Below are positions 11,779 through 23,013 of a DNA stretch of 64,000 nt, in pieces. The notes beneath the pieces are model-generated. The model searched no databases, was not told the origin of the DNA, and saw only the letters and a program-made list of their open reading frames with translations. The position numbers and the translations under genes are program-made. Positions within the stretch are counted from its first letter, which is position 1. Each line of letters begins with the position of its first letter. The stretch is from assembly GCA_963576475.1 (NCBI GenBank), contig OY754981.1, positions 24,575,411 through 24,639,410 of the forward strand, in the 5' to 3' direction. Source of the stretch: Molanna angustata (Eukaryota; Arthropoda; Insecta; Trichoptera; Molannidae).

Positions 11779-12104
11779 TGACAAATTTATGATATCTCAA
11801 TAGACGAAAATGGAATATTATAGGAGAACCAGGAATTCAAGGCACCTACAGGGCTTACGACCTATCATCGGCTGGTTTACGTGATCACTTTATGCGCTTG
11901 CGTAACGTACATCAATTATGCCTTCTTATTGAGTTCCCTATCTATTCAATTTTTGAAAGTTCTATATATTTTAATCATGAAAATCTGTTCCGTTTGAAAA
12001 TAAACACAGCCGATGACAGGTCGTAAGCTCTGTAGGTACCTTGGGTGTCTGGTTCTCCTATAAAATTCCATATTCGTCTCTATCGAGATGTTGAAAACTT
12101 GTCA
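11779..12104. mobile_element. 326-bp MITE with long inverted repeats (type 2)
   Basis: TGACAA at 11779 and TTGTCA at 12104 bound two inverted arms of about 95 bp. Shared blocks are GGAATATTATAGGAGAACCA, AAGGCACCTACAGGGCTTAC and GACCTATCATCGGCTG against their right-hand inverted copies. A partial copy lies at 37856-38005. No ORF. The element depends on an unknown transposase. Confidence 0.8.
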
Positions 12105-12640
12105 TAAAATATCATTGACTTACGACAAGGAAAAAATTCAATGGTTGCGTATAAGCAATTATAAAAATATTCGATTTATAAATATTTCTTCTAAAGATTA
12201 GGCGGTGTATAAGTAATTATTCTTTTGTAACATAGTGCATATTGTCTGAATATGAGTTGTAGTCCATAGTGAATACAATGACTGTGTTATCATAGGTGAA
12301 ACATGCATTTAATGAAGTGGTTCATTTAAAATGATTGTCCATTCGTAATAACGTAATGGCTTCATAAAATTGTCAGAACTAAGGTTATTGCGACATATAA
12401 GTGCTTGAGGGTACACACAATGAGAAATCGAAAGTTTTATACTCTTTATTTTCTAAAACGGTGATTTTGAATTATGATTTTGAACTTATAGGTTTCATAA
12501 AATTTTATTTATATATTTTATTGGTTGATAGAGAGTTTCTACACAATTTATAAAACAGACAATGTGCATTGTTTTATTACTGGACCAGTGAAAACTGAAG
12601 TGAAAAAATTAATTTTGATTACAAATAATGTAATAGGATA

Positions 12641-12765
12641 GATGGGTCGATGGCAGAGCGGCTAGCTATAGCACAAGAATTTATTTGCTTATTTTAGGGA
12701 ACGTAGGAAGATGTATATGTACTTGTTTAACAAGGACATATTCATTTTTGTAAAAAAAAAATGTA
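12641..12765 (+). mobile_element. SINE-T copy with internal deletion
   Basis: Starts GATGGGTCGATGGCAGAGCG, then jumps directly to TATAGCACAAGAATTTATTT, GAACGTAGGAAGATGTATAT, TTGTTTAACAAGGACATATT and a poly-A. The anticodon arm and B box are missing, so this copy should be transcriptionally dead. Confidence 0.75.
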
Positions 12766-12942
12766 TAATTAATTTACTAGTACATAAAAAAATACTAAAA
12801 TAAGACAGCTGATTAAATCAAAGTACTAGGAAAGATAGGAGGAGACAGCTGTCCTAAACGCACTGAGAGGTCGAGTGTATTAAAGAAAGCATTGAACACC
12901 GTGCAAGCACGGTAAACGAAAGCATTCTGAGTGTAGTTAGGT

Positions 12943-12993
12943 TACTTTTTATATTCCTAATTGTAGTTATTACAATTAGGAATATAAAAAGTA
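12943..12993. repeat. perfect 23-bp hairpin
   Basis: The left arm TACTTTTTATATTCCTAATT plus GTA (12943-12965), the 5-nt loop GTTAT and the exact reverse complement (12971-12993) form an uninterrupted stem. It lies next to a decayed LINE remnant. Confidence 0.85.
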
Positions 12994-13039
12994 CTAAGAC
13001 ATCTGGTTGTTCTGCTCGGATAGTGAAAGTATTTTTGTT

Positions 13040-13480
13040 TTCAAGAAAGCAAAGTCTGGGGAATCCACAAAATAGTTGACCAACTTAAACAAATATATAA
13101 TATCAATTAGGGTCCTACGGTTCGCCAGAGTTACTATCGATTGATTGAGCTTAATTACTTAAGTTGACACCAAGGAGAAAACCAAGATGTGAAGCAAAGT
13201 TTCGCTGAATACTTTAGATTCTGTCGATACACGTTGTATAGTGAAGATTCCAAACCATAGATCCAAACTCAAAATGACTTCCAACAAGAGAGTTGTAAAG
13301 GAAATTCAGGGTAATAACTGATATAAATGGCTTAGAAAGTCTTAAAACAAACCCAAGCATTTTATATTGGCTACCGTTGAATAGAAGTGAAATTGAATAC
13401 GAAATACAAAAAAAAGTTATCAGATGTATAACACTCCACGCAAAATTAATACAACTACCTTTCGCCATAGTGGAGAGATA
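13040..13480 (-). pseudogene. decayed jockey/CR1-type LINE fragment
   Basis: The minus strand contains QYKMLGFVLRLSKPF, then TLNFLYNSLVGSHFEFGSMV and WNLHYTTCIDRI. This is the LY-SLVRS-LEFGS-VWNP segment after the reverse transcriptase. Frames are broken on both sides. No tail was found. Confidence 0.6.
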
Positions 13481-13739
13481 CATGATTAATAAGCAAAATT
13501 AAAACGAGACAGTAAAACGATCCAGATAAAAACCTCCATACCTATTGACGGTTCTATAGAAGTGTCTACAAAGCGTATACATAAAGAATCGGGTTGTTCG
13601 GAAATTGATTGCCTTTTTTCACCAATATGGGACTTACTTGTATTTTTTTACAACTAAATTTATACTGACACCCGACTCCTTATGATAAATACAGGTCATG
13701 CCGGGGAACAGGTGATGTCAGGTTTAGTAGATGACTTCA

Positions 13740-14200
13740 CATGGAACCGCGCCGTGGTCTGTATTTCTCTTGTGGCCTTTCTTACACCGCACTGTCATTT
13801 TATATTTTGACGGCTGATAACCGAGTTTTTCTCGTTTTTATTCAAGTTTGTTTGTTTCTGCGCAATAGTTTTTGTTCGGTGCCCTATCAAATGTCGAAAG
13901 TTGAAAGCGGAATCGTCATATTTTACTTTAACGTAAAAGGTAATTATCCTGTTCAAGCAAGAAAAAAAATTATGATACGTTTGGAGAACATGTATTGACA
14001 GAACGCCCGTGCCAAAACTGGTTTGAAAAATTTCCTTTCGGCAATTTTGATGCTGGAGATGCACCAAATTCTGGAAGGCATCTTAAAACTGATGGAGACA
14101 AAATAAAGGTATTGATTGATACTAACCGCTGAATAACATCACCGAAATTACTAGTGACATCGCCGAAAGATTGAATTTATCGTATGCGACGTTCATTCAT
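13740..14200 (+). pseudogene. mariner transposase N-terminal remnant
   Basis: After a frameshift near 13980 the plus strand reads YGEHVLTERPCQNWF-type codons, then GNFDAGDAPNSGRHLKTDGD and KIKVLIDTNR. This is the helix-turn-helix DNA-binding region of a mariner transposase (CQ-WF-F--GNFD--D-PRSGR). Upstream, FYFNVKGNYPVQARKKIM fits its first helices. Stops follow at about 14130. The catalytic DDD domain is absent. Confidence 0.75.
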
Positions 14201-14204
14201 TCAT

Positions 14205-14345
14205 ATCCTACAACGTGGGGCTACTAGCGACTGGGGCTTCCAGCAACAGGTATGCGGATGTGAATCACCATTTAAAAAAACACAATATGTGCGTGTATTC
14301 CCTACACACCAGTCTCGTCTCATCTAAAAATACATTCAGAATCAG
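14205..14345 (-). mobile_element. SINE-2 3' fragment
   Basis: The minus strand shows GTTCACCACTGATTCTGAAT, ATGAGACGAGACTGGTGTGT, then sequence equivalent to the SINE-2 GGTTACCCCA-TGTGGGA end. It abuts the mariner remnant. Confidence 0.55.
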
Positions 14346-14349
14346 TGGT

Positions 14350-15612
14350 GAACTTCATTTCTGAACTAAACGACATGTCATTTTGCCTCTTGTATTTTCG
14401 ATTACCCGACTCTAGCCGGACACCCGAATACGATGATCATAAGAGTGTACTGAATTTTTTTTATTAGTAACATTTTGTTACCCTAACTAAATGTTTTGTG
14501 CACACAGCCAAACCGTGCTGTTATAATAGCTAAAATGTAGTTAAATATAACAATATCGGTTGCCAAACAGTTATGCTATCCATTTTTTTCAGCATGGAGC
14601 ACTAATTCTGAGCCGGTGTCTCAAAAAACACAAATTAAAAAAAAATGCAATGACTTACCGAACAACCTGATAGTTATTATGACCTCAGGGTGCCTAACAC
14701 AATTGAACTGTGAATATCGGATAAACAATTACATAAACCCCCCCATTGTTGTTGAATGTCATAACGGACATGGCTCCGAGCCTTGGGGCTCACCGGATAA
14801 AATGATAGCAATATTATTATTGTTATAACAACGCGAGACCTACACAAGATTTATGTCGGGCCGAACGCTCATTGTCATGCGACCGAGGAATGTAATCGAG
14901 ATAAAAAATAAGTTTATTATTGATAATGGCTCCCAGGACTTGAAAAAAGAAATTCGAGCAACCGCATAATAGAATCATTGTCGATTGTGAATCCGTCGAC
15001 GTAATTCAACGAAGACCGAAGCCTTGTCAGAGTCCACTCGAAATGTACCTAACTGTTCGAAATGAGACGTCGTTAGAGTAGAAAGACGTCGATTTCACAA
15101 ATAATAAGAGTCTTGATGATGGAAATAAGACTTCGCCGGAATTTGGAGCGATTGCATCTTTTGATGAAGAGTTATGCGACAAAATTTTAAAGAAAATCTT
15201 CTACAGACGTTTTCAATTACACTTATTTCAGAAACATATGTTGAGCTGTTTATTTTATTAATAGATTATGATAAAATTGTGCACAATTATTAGATTCAAA
15301 AAGCATAAAATATGTTGTGTAACAGTGTTTTCATTTCAACGTTACTATCCAAGACTTGTATATTAACTTTATAGATAAACAGCTTAACAAATTAGATTTC
15401 GAGTAAACATATGAGTTTGTACATAGGTCTGTAATACGTAGGAAGGTATGTAGGTGAAATGATGTAATAAGTTCTAGTGAGGTACAGTTTACCGCGATTT
15501 TTTTAAAAATCAGGGGTTTAATCACATTATGATACCTACATATTATTTAACATTATCACTTCTAGATGCATTTTTTGCTAGAGTTCAGAGACCATAGAAG
15601 CAATCCCATTAT
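14350..15612. other. no recognisable gene
   Basis: AT-rich with scattered GC-richer patches (14740-15150). No ORF with recognisable content and no repeat copy identified. Confidence 0.4.
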
Positions 15613-15895
15613 AATGAGGCACCGGCATAGAGTAGTGCTTCCATTTTTTTTTATTATTGTTTTTGGGTGTCCCGTAAAAGCCGGGTAATCGAAATTACGA
15701 GACGCAAAATAACATCTCACATAGTTCAGCAATGAGGTTTACCAACAATTCTGGATGTTGCCCCAATAGGTGAGACGATACTTGTGTGTGAAAAAACACG
15801 CATTTGTCGTGATTACTTTCATAAGGTAATGCACACCCGAATACCTGTCACTGGTTACCCCGCATTGTGGGATATCCCGTGATGGTATGAATAAA
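15613..15895 (+). mobile_element. SINE-2 copy
   Basis: Starts GAGGCACCGGCATAGAGTAG, then GGGTGTCCCGTAAAAGCCGG, ACATCTCACATAGTTCAGCA, CTGGTTACCCCGCATTGTGG and the end GTGATGGTATGAATAAAG. Three long copies in the window start and stop at equivalent points, arguing for a defined short element whose tail matches RTE-A. Confidence 0.75.
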
Positions 15896-16535
15896 GGAAT
15901 TTAATGTTTCATCTAGGATAAAAAGTAAAAACACCACTCGTCTTCGGTTGGTACAGGTAAATATTTTGTAGATTGCTCAATTCTGAAAGTAGAGTAGAAT
16001 TTTGCATATTATACATTTTGCTAATTCTAATCATAGACACAAGAAGCTGATTAACAAGCAATACCATCTCCGTAACAACAAAAATACAAACAAATGAGTG
16101 TAATAGGGAAAGAACACCAGCTTATTAGGAACGTATTAAAACCTCGACGAGATGATCATAGATGGACGTACTCACTTCTAAATGAGTAGAGGCAAAGTGG
16201 AACTAGAAATTATCGTATTTAATATTAACCCACGTACGATAGTCACACACAAATAAGACAAAACGATTTAATGCTAAGTAACTATCACACGGTTTACAAG
16301 ACACTTCATCATGGCAACATTATAAACTGGAAATATGTTTTGTTCCTTTGCGTACGGGAGGAGAATTAACTACTGCAGTATCTACAAGATATTTATTGTC
16401 CAACAGTTGGAAATAAAACATGAATGAAATAGGATGCTATGAGACGGAAGACAAAGCTTGTGGTAAATATAACAGTGACGAAGATTACCCGCGGCTGAAA
16501 TGGATTTGTTACTACTGAGTGAACCAACTTTGGTG
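15896..16535. other. no recognisable gene
   Basis: AT-rich sequence with no supported feature. Confidence 0.4.
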
Positions 16536-16620
16536 GGTCAATAGCAGAGCGGTTCATTAGCTGGACTAGCCACGCAGGAAATAATTTCCGCTTTTGTTCT
16601 CAAGAAAATAATGGACAGAA
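16536..16620 (+). mobile_element. possible SINE-T head fragment
   Basis: GTGGGTCAATAGCAGAGCGG resembles the SINE-T start (GATGGGTCGATGGTAGAGCG). The following AGCTGGACTAGCC is only loosely tRNA-like and the SINE body is missing. Confidence 0.4.
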
Positions 16621-16639
16621 TAAAATGTTTGATATAAGG

Positions 16640-16790
16640 TAAATATAAGTTAAGTCCGCTACGGGGTCTTCAATTATTGAAGCCCATCGATCTGTCCATG
16701 ACCGTCCTACATGGAAATAGATCATTTGTCGATGATTGAGTCATCCCCCAATCTCAGTCATGAGGCAAGATGAAGAAGAAGAACTTATAT
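16640..16790 (+). pseudogene. RTE-like LINE 3' end
   Basis: Reads EAHRSVHDRPTW-type codons, then GTCATGAGGCAAGATGAAGAAGAAGAA. The DRxxW box and (GAA)n tail match the ends of RTE-like elements elsewhere in the window. Frame broken. Confidence 0.45.
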
Positions 16791-16839
16791 TTTGTGAGCA
16801 AATGAGAAGAGAATTGAGTTATATCATAAATACTGATTT

Positions 16840-17272
16840 TTCTTTATTATCATGGAAACATTGCAAGTCATTTAAATAAAATTAAAATAGTCGATAGTGA
16901 TGTATGTGAATGCAATACCGACTTAGAAACGTTGGATCATCTGTTCTTTTCGTGCCCAATCCAGTCTTCTGGTAATCTTTACAACGAATTTAGTGAAATC
17001 TCTAGACCTTTTAATGTTGCTCACCTCCTAGCTCTCAAAAAAAATAATGTGTATCGTAAGCTAATAAAATTTATTGTTAAAAATAATATCCTTCTGGAAT
17101 TTTCCTTTTTGATATTTTATGTTTATTTTTAGTGTTAAGTGACTTTCTTTTATTTGATACTGTTCATAGTGTATGTCTTGTTTATATTTAAGTTTGAGTG
17201 TTCTGTGAATACAATTATGGCACAAATCATACAATATTGTGTGAATTGCCTAATAAATAAAAATAAAAAAAA
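16840..17272 (+). pseudogene. LINE C-terminus with zinc-knuckle motif
   Basis: The frame encodes KIVDSDVCECNTDLETLDHL then FFSCPIQ. The spacing C-x-C-x8-H-x4-C is that of the C-terminal zinc knuckle of I/R1/jockey-group LINEs. Coding runs to a stop at 17130-17132, and the 3' UTR ends in an A-rich (AAATAAAA) tail near 17255-17272. 5'-truncated; no reverse transcriptase remains. Confidence 0.75.
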
Positions 17273-17523
17273 ATGGAAACACAAAAAAAAGTATAATTTA
17301 TTGTCGCCAAATTATTTGAACCGAGAAGGGGAGGGGGGCGATTTGCACGTAAACCAACGGAACAAAAATACACAAATTTGCGCTCTGCGCATCCGGAAGC
17401 TCGTTCAAGGTGTTTGGCAAAAATTATACATACAAATTAGAATAAACCACCGTAACATCACTGGTAAGCCGTTTGGCATCTGGACGTCTACCTGGATGCG
17501 ACAATCATACACAAAAATGCCTC

Positions 17524-17776
17524 AACGCTCAATCAATATGCATGGTAAAACACAGCCTTGTAACGCTCAATCAATATGCATGGTAAAATTTATAAACCTG
17601 TGTACAATTGATAGACGCGTGCCTTGAATTGAACACGTATTAGCAGGAACAGTTTGCGTTGCTAAACCGTGTACATTTGGAGGACACGTGCCGTGAATTC
17701 AACACGAGTTTTTAAGTGCATTAGCGCTACACACTAGTGCCTAATTCGAGGCAGTACATGCCTCATAATCAACACG
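17524..17776. repeat. minisatellite: 38-bp and 70-bp units
   Basis: A 27-bp block beginning AACGCTCAATCAATATGCAT occurs at 17524 and 17562 (period 38). Three units of about 70 bp follow, each ending in AACACG (at 17632, 17701 and 17771) and sharing the pattern GTACAWTTG---GTGCC-TGAATT-AACACG. The LINE at 17783 inserted at the end of the third unit. Confidence 0.75.
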
Positions 17777-17782
17777 GAAAGG
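17771..17782 (+). repeat. target-site duplication, left copy
   Basis: AACACGGAAAGG, identical to 21052-21063 on the other side of the LINE. Confidence 0.85.
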
Positions 17783-20700
17783 GGAGGAGGAAGTGCTATA
17801 CCTTCTCGTGGTCTCCCCTGTGAGTAGTGCCTTATAAAACGATCATAAAAGAAGAAAAAACGCATACCAAAAACGAATAAAATGATGAAAAACGTAGAAA
17901 AAAATAAACGCATTGCACGAAACCAAATAGCACAAAACCGGCGGCCGTACGTCAAACGAACTCACGGCCACATTGGCAAAAAAGGTCTTTTTAAAGACCA
18001 CTCAGACGACCCCTCCACGGGTAAAAATCCAAAATTTTTTAAACGAACTGACGACCTGGATAATCCAGTAACAAACCTTGAAATAGGACAAATAAATGTC
18101 GAAGGTATGACTAGAGCAAAGGCTGAGATACTGGGAAAATTAATGGAGCGGGTGGACGTACTAACCATCCAGGAGACCCATATCCCAGAAGAAGACACAC
18201 GCAAACTGGAGGTTCCTGGTTTTACCTTAATACATTATAAGAACCACAAAAGGCATGGAATCGCCACTTATGTAAAACCAAGACTAGCATCTGAGGCTTA
18301 CGCCATCGACGAAGACGAGTTCTCCATAACCACTAAAGTTGGAAACCTCTATATAGTAAATGTCTATAAGCCCCCTTCAAGAAGCTGGTCAGAAGGAGCA
18401 ATAAAAACATGCCCACACCCGACTATCTACATTGGAGATTTCAATTCCCGTAGTACTCAATGGGAATACACTGACGATGATGCAGATGGAGACATGCTGA
18501 GTGACTGGTCCTCTGAAAACAACTTACACCTTCTATATGATTCAAAACAGGGGGGTACCTTCCGATCTGCTCGATGGGGTACAACTACTTCACCCGACTT
18601 ATGTTTTGTTTCCACAAACACTGAAGGCATGCCCATAATGTCAACCAAGACTATACTGAAGGGATTCCCCAAGAGCCAACACCTCCCAGTAATAGTGAGC
18701 ATCGGCCTACATATCCCCGTTTTGGAGCAACCATATCTGCTCAGATGGAATTTGAGAAAGGCAAACTGGGAAAACTACACCAAATGCATTGAAGATACCG
18801 TAAACAGAATTAAACCTAGCATAGAAAACTATTCCCGCTTTGAAAGACTTCTGAGAGTGGCGGCGCAAAGGTCTATTCCCAAAGGTCACCGAAAATCCTA
18901 CATACCAGGCTGGAATAAGGAATGTGATAAGTTAATGCAGAAATACCAGCAGAGCGGGGATGAAACGGAGGCCTACCACCTCATACGCATGCTGGATGAG
19001 GAGAGACGTAAAAGATGGACGGAGCGCGTGGAGGAACTAGACTTCACACATTCTAGCCAAAAGAGCTGGTCCCTTCTGAGGAAACTAGGTGCCGCCCCGC
19101 CAGCAAAGAGAGAGCCTACAGTAACACCAAACCAAATAGTCAATAGTATTTTTGAGACATCCAATATTAAACCTTCGAAAACGCAGAAAAACCACTTAAA
19201 AGAGAAACTGAGAGACAAATTAAAAACCTGTGCTAACACCCACCCAATAGTCACTGAGGTAAAACCCGAAGAAGTGACCAAAGCCATAGGAAAGCTTAAG
19301 CGCGGAAAAGCTGCAGGCATGGACGGTATCCTTCCTGAGTTCCTTATGCGTTTGGGGGAGAGAGCTGTAAGTTGGATTGCCGCCTTTTTTACTGGAGTAC
19401 TACTCACTGGAAAGATACCTAAATCATGGCGAGAGACCAAGGTTATAGCAATTTTAAAGCCGGGAAAACCCGCCCAAGATCCGAAAAACTACAGACCTAT
19501 AGCCCTACTTTCGGTCGTGTACAAACTGTTCGAGAGAGTGCTGGCGGACAGAATGTCCCCATTTGTAGAACCTCACCTGCCGGTGGAACAAGCTGGCTTT
19601 CGTGTGGGACGAAGTACCTGCGAACAGGTACTGTCACTGACAACTTGCATCGAAAATGGTTTTCAAAGGGGAGAAAAAACTGGTCTGATCTTACTGGATT
19701 TAACATCGGCTTATGATACGGTATGGAGGAGAGGCCTCTTGCTGAAGACACTTAATATAATACAGAGTAAATCTTTTTACAATCTCCTGGACAATATGTT
19801 GTCTAATAGAAGGGTGAGAGTCTTCTTAGGAGGCAGCATAAGCAGAACAAGAATACTCAAAAACGGACTGCCTCAAGGATCGGTTTTGTCTCCGATGCTG
19901 TTTAATCTATACACGGCAGACATTCCTGTAACCGCCTCTAGAAAGTTTGTCTACGCAGATGATGTGGCTCTTGTGACTCAAGCGACAAGTTTTGATGATC
20001 TGGAATTTGTTTTAAACACTGACTTGCAGATCCTACAAAACTACTTCAATTATTGGCACCTAAAACCAAATCCTAGGAAAACAGTAGCGACAACTTAGCG
20101 GCACCTAAACAATCAGCAGGCAAAAAAAGAACCGAATGTTTCCATGTGTGGCGAAAAGGTGCCGTATGAGAGCAACCCTAGATATCTCGGTGTAAAGCTT
20201 GACAGATCTCTAACATATGGCCCCCACCTACAATCTTTAAGAAACAAAGTAAAGGCCAGAAACAACATAATCATGAAGCTCACTGGCACAACGTGGGGAA
20301 GCACGGCTGAGGTATTGCGCACGTCAGCGATTGCTCTTGTTTACAGCGCTGCGGAATATTGCTCACCAGTATGGGCAAGAAGCGCGCATTGTAGAATCCT
20401 TGATACTGAGCTGAGTAAAACTATGAGGACAATCACGGGATGTGTGAGGTCTACCCCACTCCTGTGGCTTCCAGTACTTTCAAACATAGGCCCCCCCGAA
20501 CTGCGCAGAAAGCAGGCCTCAGCCAGAGAACTTGTAAAGATCAGCAGAAACCCCGAAATCCCAGCTTTCCAGGATATCTTCCAGCCTCCAAGACAGCGTT
20601 TGCGGTCCAGAAAACCTATCTGGTCAGAAGACCTGACAAACTTCGATCTGCCTAGTGCATGGAGAGAGAGGTGGAAAGATGCAGATCCAATAAAAAATAA

Positions 20701-21051
20701 GGATATCATTCAAGATCCCACCTTGAAGGTCCCGGGCTTTAACCTTTCCCGTAAAGTCTGGGTCCAGCAAAACAGAATCCGCACAGGACAGGGGCGCTGC
20801 AATCACCTCATGTGGAAATGGGGCAAAAGAGATTCTCCGGAGTGTGACTGTGGAGCAACTAACCAGACTGTCCAACATCTGGTAGAGGAGTGCCTGACGA
20901 GGAGATATCCGGGGGGATGGATGGATATCCATGATGCAACCCCGGAGGCCGTAAACTGGCTGACTGGATGGGAGCCGGGGCTTTGAATAGCCGAAGCATG
21001 ACGCAGCCGATGGCGTAGAGAAGCCAATGCCAAACAAAAAGTAAAGTAAGT
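17783..21051 (+). mobile_element. complete APE-type LINE with TSD
   Basis: A 3.27-kb non-LTR retrotransposon bounded by a perfect 12-bp duplication. It has a very short 5' UTR (17783-17881, starting GGAGGAGGAAGTGC), one ORF (17882-20986) with endonuclease, reverse transcriptase and zinc-knuckle domains, and a 65-bp 3' region ending CAAACAAAAAGTAAAGTAAGT. There is no long poly-A and no RNase H domain. The short 5' UTR with an intact TSD suggests a full-length insertion rather than a 5'-truncated one. Fits the jockey/I-type single-ORF group; the exact clade is not assigned. Confidence 0.88.
17882..20986 (+). pseudogene. LINE endonuclease-reverse transcriptase, one in-frame stop
   Basis: The frame encodes a 1034-residue polyprotein broken only by TAG at 20096-20098; the same frame continues through RHLNNQQAKKEPNVSM. 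The N-terminus is basic. The APE endonuclease carries QINVEG (about 70), IQETHI (about 99), IGDFNSR (about 185), TSPDLCFV (about 237) and SQHLPV (about 264). The reverse transcriptase carries YRPIALLSVVYKLFERVL, LLDLTSAYDTVW, LPQGSVLSPMLFNLY and YADD at 691-694, so the catalytic residues are present. The C-terminus has the knuckle CDCGATNQTVQHLVEEC. In the cell it would nick the target DNA and copy its RNA at the nick (target-primed reverse transcription). The stop falls just after the RT core, so a truncated product would lack the thumb and zinc knuckle. It is probably a recent nonsense mutation. Confidence 0.9.
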
Positions 21052-21063
21052 AACACGGAAAGG
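21052..21063 (+). repeat. target-site duplication, right copy
   Basis: AACACGGAAAGG, identical to 17771-17782. It directly follows the LINE 3' end. Confidence 0.85.
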
Positions 21064-21067
21064 TAAA

Positions 21068-21125
21068 TACGCGTCCTGGATTCAATCCCCAGCAGAGGAG
21101 AAGTTTATTAAAAAAATCTTTCTCA
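21068..21125 (+). mobile_element. SINE-1 body fragment
   Basis: GCGTCCTGGATTCAATCCCC and AGCAGAGGAGAAGTTTATT match the B-box region and downstream body of SINE-1 (copies at 55503 and 59005). The tRNA-like 5' part and the tail are missing. Confidence 0.65.
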
Positions 21126-21282
21126 CGTAATGGCTAGAATCACTGAAGAAATTTAAAGGATACATGAAAAATTAATTTCGCAAATCCACCACTCTATTAT
21201 AAAATGTTTCCTTGGCACAATTTGTGAGAGAAGAGGTACCTATTTTATTCTATACAATAATTTAGGATAGTACTTCCACTGG

Positions 21283-21572
21283 CTTACCGGCTTAGAATAG
21301 TGGTTTCATTCTTTTAAATTATTGTTTTCGAGTGTCCCGTAAGAGCCGGGTAATCGAAAATACAACAGGCAACAATAACATCTCACATAGTTCAGCAATG
21401 AGGTTCACCACCCATTCTGAATGTAGTGCCTTTTTTGGTGAAACGAGACTTGTGTGTGGGTATACATAGATGTGTTGTTCTCCCTTTTATAAGGCAATGC
21501 ACACCCGCACACCTTTCGCTGGTTACCCCACATTGTGGGATATGCCGTGATGGTATGAATGAATGAAAGTAT
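21283..21572 (+). mobile_element. SINE-2 copy
   Basis: Contains CCGGCTTAGAATAGTGG, GAGTGTCCCGTAAGAGCCGG, ACATCTCACATAGTTCAGCA, GGTTCACCACCCATTCTGAA and TTCGCTGGTTACCCCACATT, ending TGCCGTGATGGTATGAATGA with an (ATGA)n tail. Very similar to the copy at 59448, so relatively young. The minus ORF across it is a shadow. Confidence 0.8.
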
Positions 21573-21579
21573 GAATAAT

Positions 21580-22795
21580 TTAGGGTCTGGGTGAGACCAA
21601 CTTTGACGATACAGCTATCACACCTAGCAACGCATATTCTCAAATTCCCTTTCGCGTGACCACAAGTCTTTAAATGGAAAAATATACACACGAGGCGTTT
21701 TAATATATTACCTATGTATGAAGTGCGTATACCTACATGAGAGAGAATAAATACAGTGAAGGATCTTAATGTGATCACGTGGCTAGCAGATAAATTGTCG
21801 ACTATAGCTGTTTTATGTGACATCAATATGCGATTGTAAATCCTAGATACGTCTGCTATGCAAATATTAACAGGCTATAAACAATTAAAAACGAGTTGGG
21901 TGTGGCCAGCACTAAACTCTCCACTATATAGTTACGGTACACTATTTTCTCCTTGAAAAGTTGACATAAACCCGAGACGCATTTTTTATTAGTGATGCAA
22001 CCACAGAATAGTAAAATATAATCAATATTTTTTCTTTGATGCACAATCTTTTACATTTTTACACACACTGATTGAACACGATACCATTTTTGTAAATGTC
22101 TAACAGATTTATTCAACAAAAACGGTATAATGATGCTTTCACAGCGCCAGATGACGATCAAATGGCAAATTGGTAGGTATTTAGACCGTCAGTGGGTACG
22201 TAGACGAATTTGTTAAAATACTTTTAAGATTCTATGTTATGTGGATGCAACAGACCTTTTTAACAATATGATCGGATCTATACGACTGGTGGGGAGGGGC
22301 ACGGGTGCGAGGGGTGTTCCAGCCAGCGAGTCGGACGCGCGGTGCTTTCGGCACGTGTCTCAATGCGTTTGTTTGCGATACTTTTTTTACTTCATTTTAC
22401 GCCGTGACGTGAGTATAAGCGCGTAATATAAGTCGTATATTATAAAGAATGCCGGAACATGTTAGGTGTAAAGAGTCCAAACTTCATAATCACCGTCCTC
22501 AGCGTCACAACCCTTGGTGGATCCTAGCTGCCTCCAAGAATCATCTCCATACTGCTCTATAACTTACGCAACTTAATTTTGAATATTGATAATATATTTG
22601 TTAAAAATAGTATATTTTTTAAGTTTTTCATAACATTTTCACTTCTGCTTCCCCATTCGTTTCCGTTTCTGCTTCCGTTGTGACTTCATTTGCGTTACTA
22701 ATTTTTATGTAGTATATTTCTATTGTATATATTTTGTTGTCATGACATGACAAGTCTTCGCAGGTCTCCTACCCCACTACGTTAGGAACGTTACA
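21580..22795. other. no recognisable gene; GC-rich island
   Basis: Noncoding AT-rich sequence, except for a conspicuously GC-rich island at about 22265-22360 (GGGGAGGGGCACGGGTGCGA and GCGAGTCGGACGCGCGG). No repeat partner was found in the window. It could be the end of an unseen transposon or a fossil promoter. Confidence 0.4.
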
Positions 22796-22799
22796 AATC

Positions 22800-23013
22800 T
22801 TGTTCATCCCCGAAGTAGATGCATATCAGACAACAAACGGACTACTATCAAGCATATTCCATACTACTGCCCCTAAGAGGCCAACCTGGTGGTTGGTTTA
22901 TTCCGAACCGAGATTTCAGGGCTCCTCCCACACCAGGTATGAAACATCCAGTGGTTGGTTTATCTCGTACCCTTCTTCGGAATTCTGCGTCGGATTCGAG
23001 GGGTTCCACACGA
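22800..23013 (+). repeat. dispersed repeat X
   Basis: ATCAAGCATATTCCATACTA and CTGCCCCTAAGAGGCCAACC recur inverted at about 38295-38340. A GTGGTTGGTTTAT block is doubled (about 22890 and 22952). Probably an untranslated or 5' part of a retroelement; the family is unknown. Confidence 0.5.

Noticed and set aside
17139..17627. 162-codon ORF just before the full-length LINE, as a possible ORF1 (gag-like)
   Set aside because: It covers the tail of another LINE and the minisatellite, has no CCHC knuckle, and lies outside the 12-bp target duplication.
18973..19440. 155-codon minus-strand ORF
   Set aside because: Shadow of the LINE polyprotein on the other strand.
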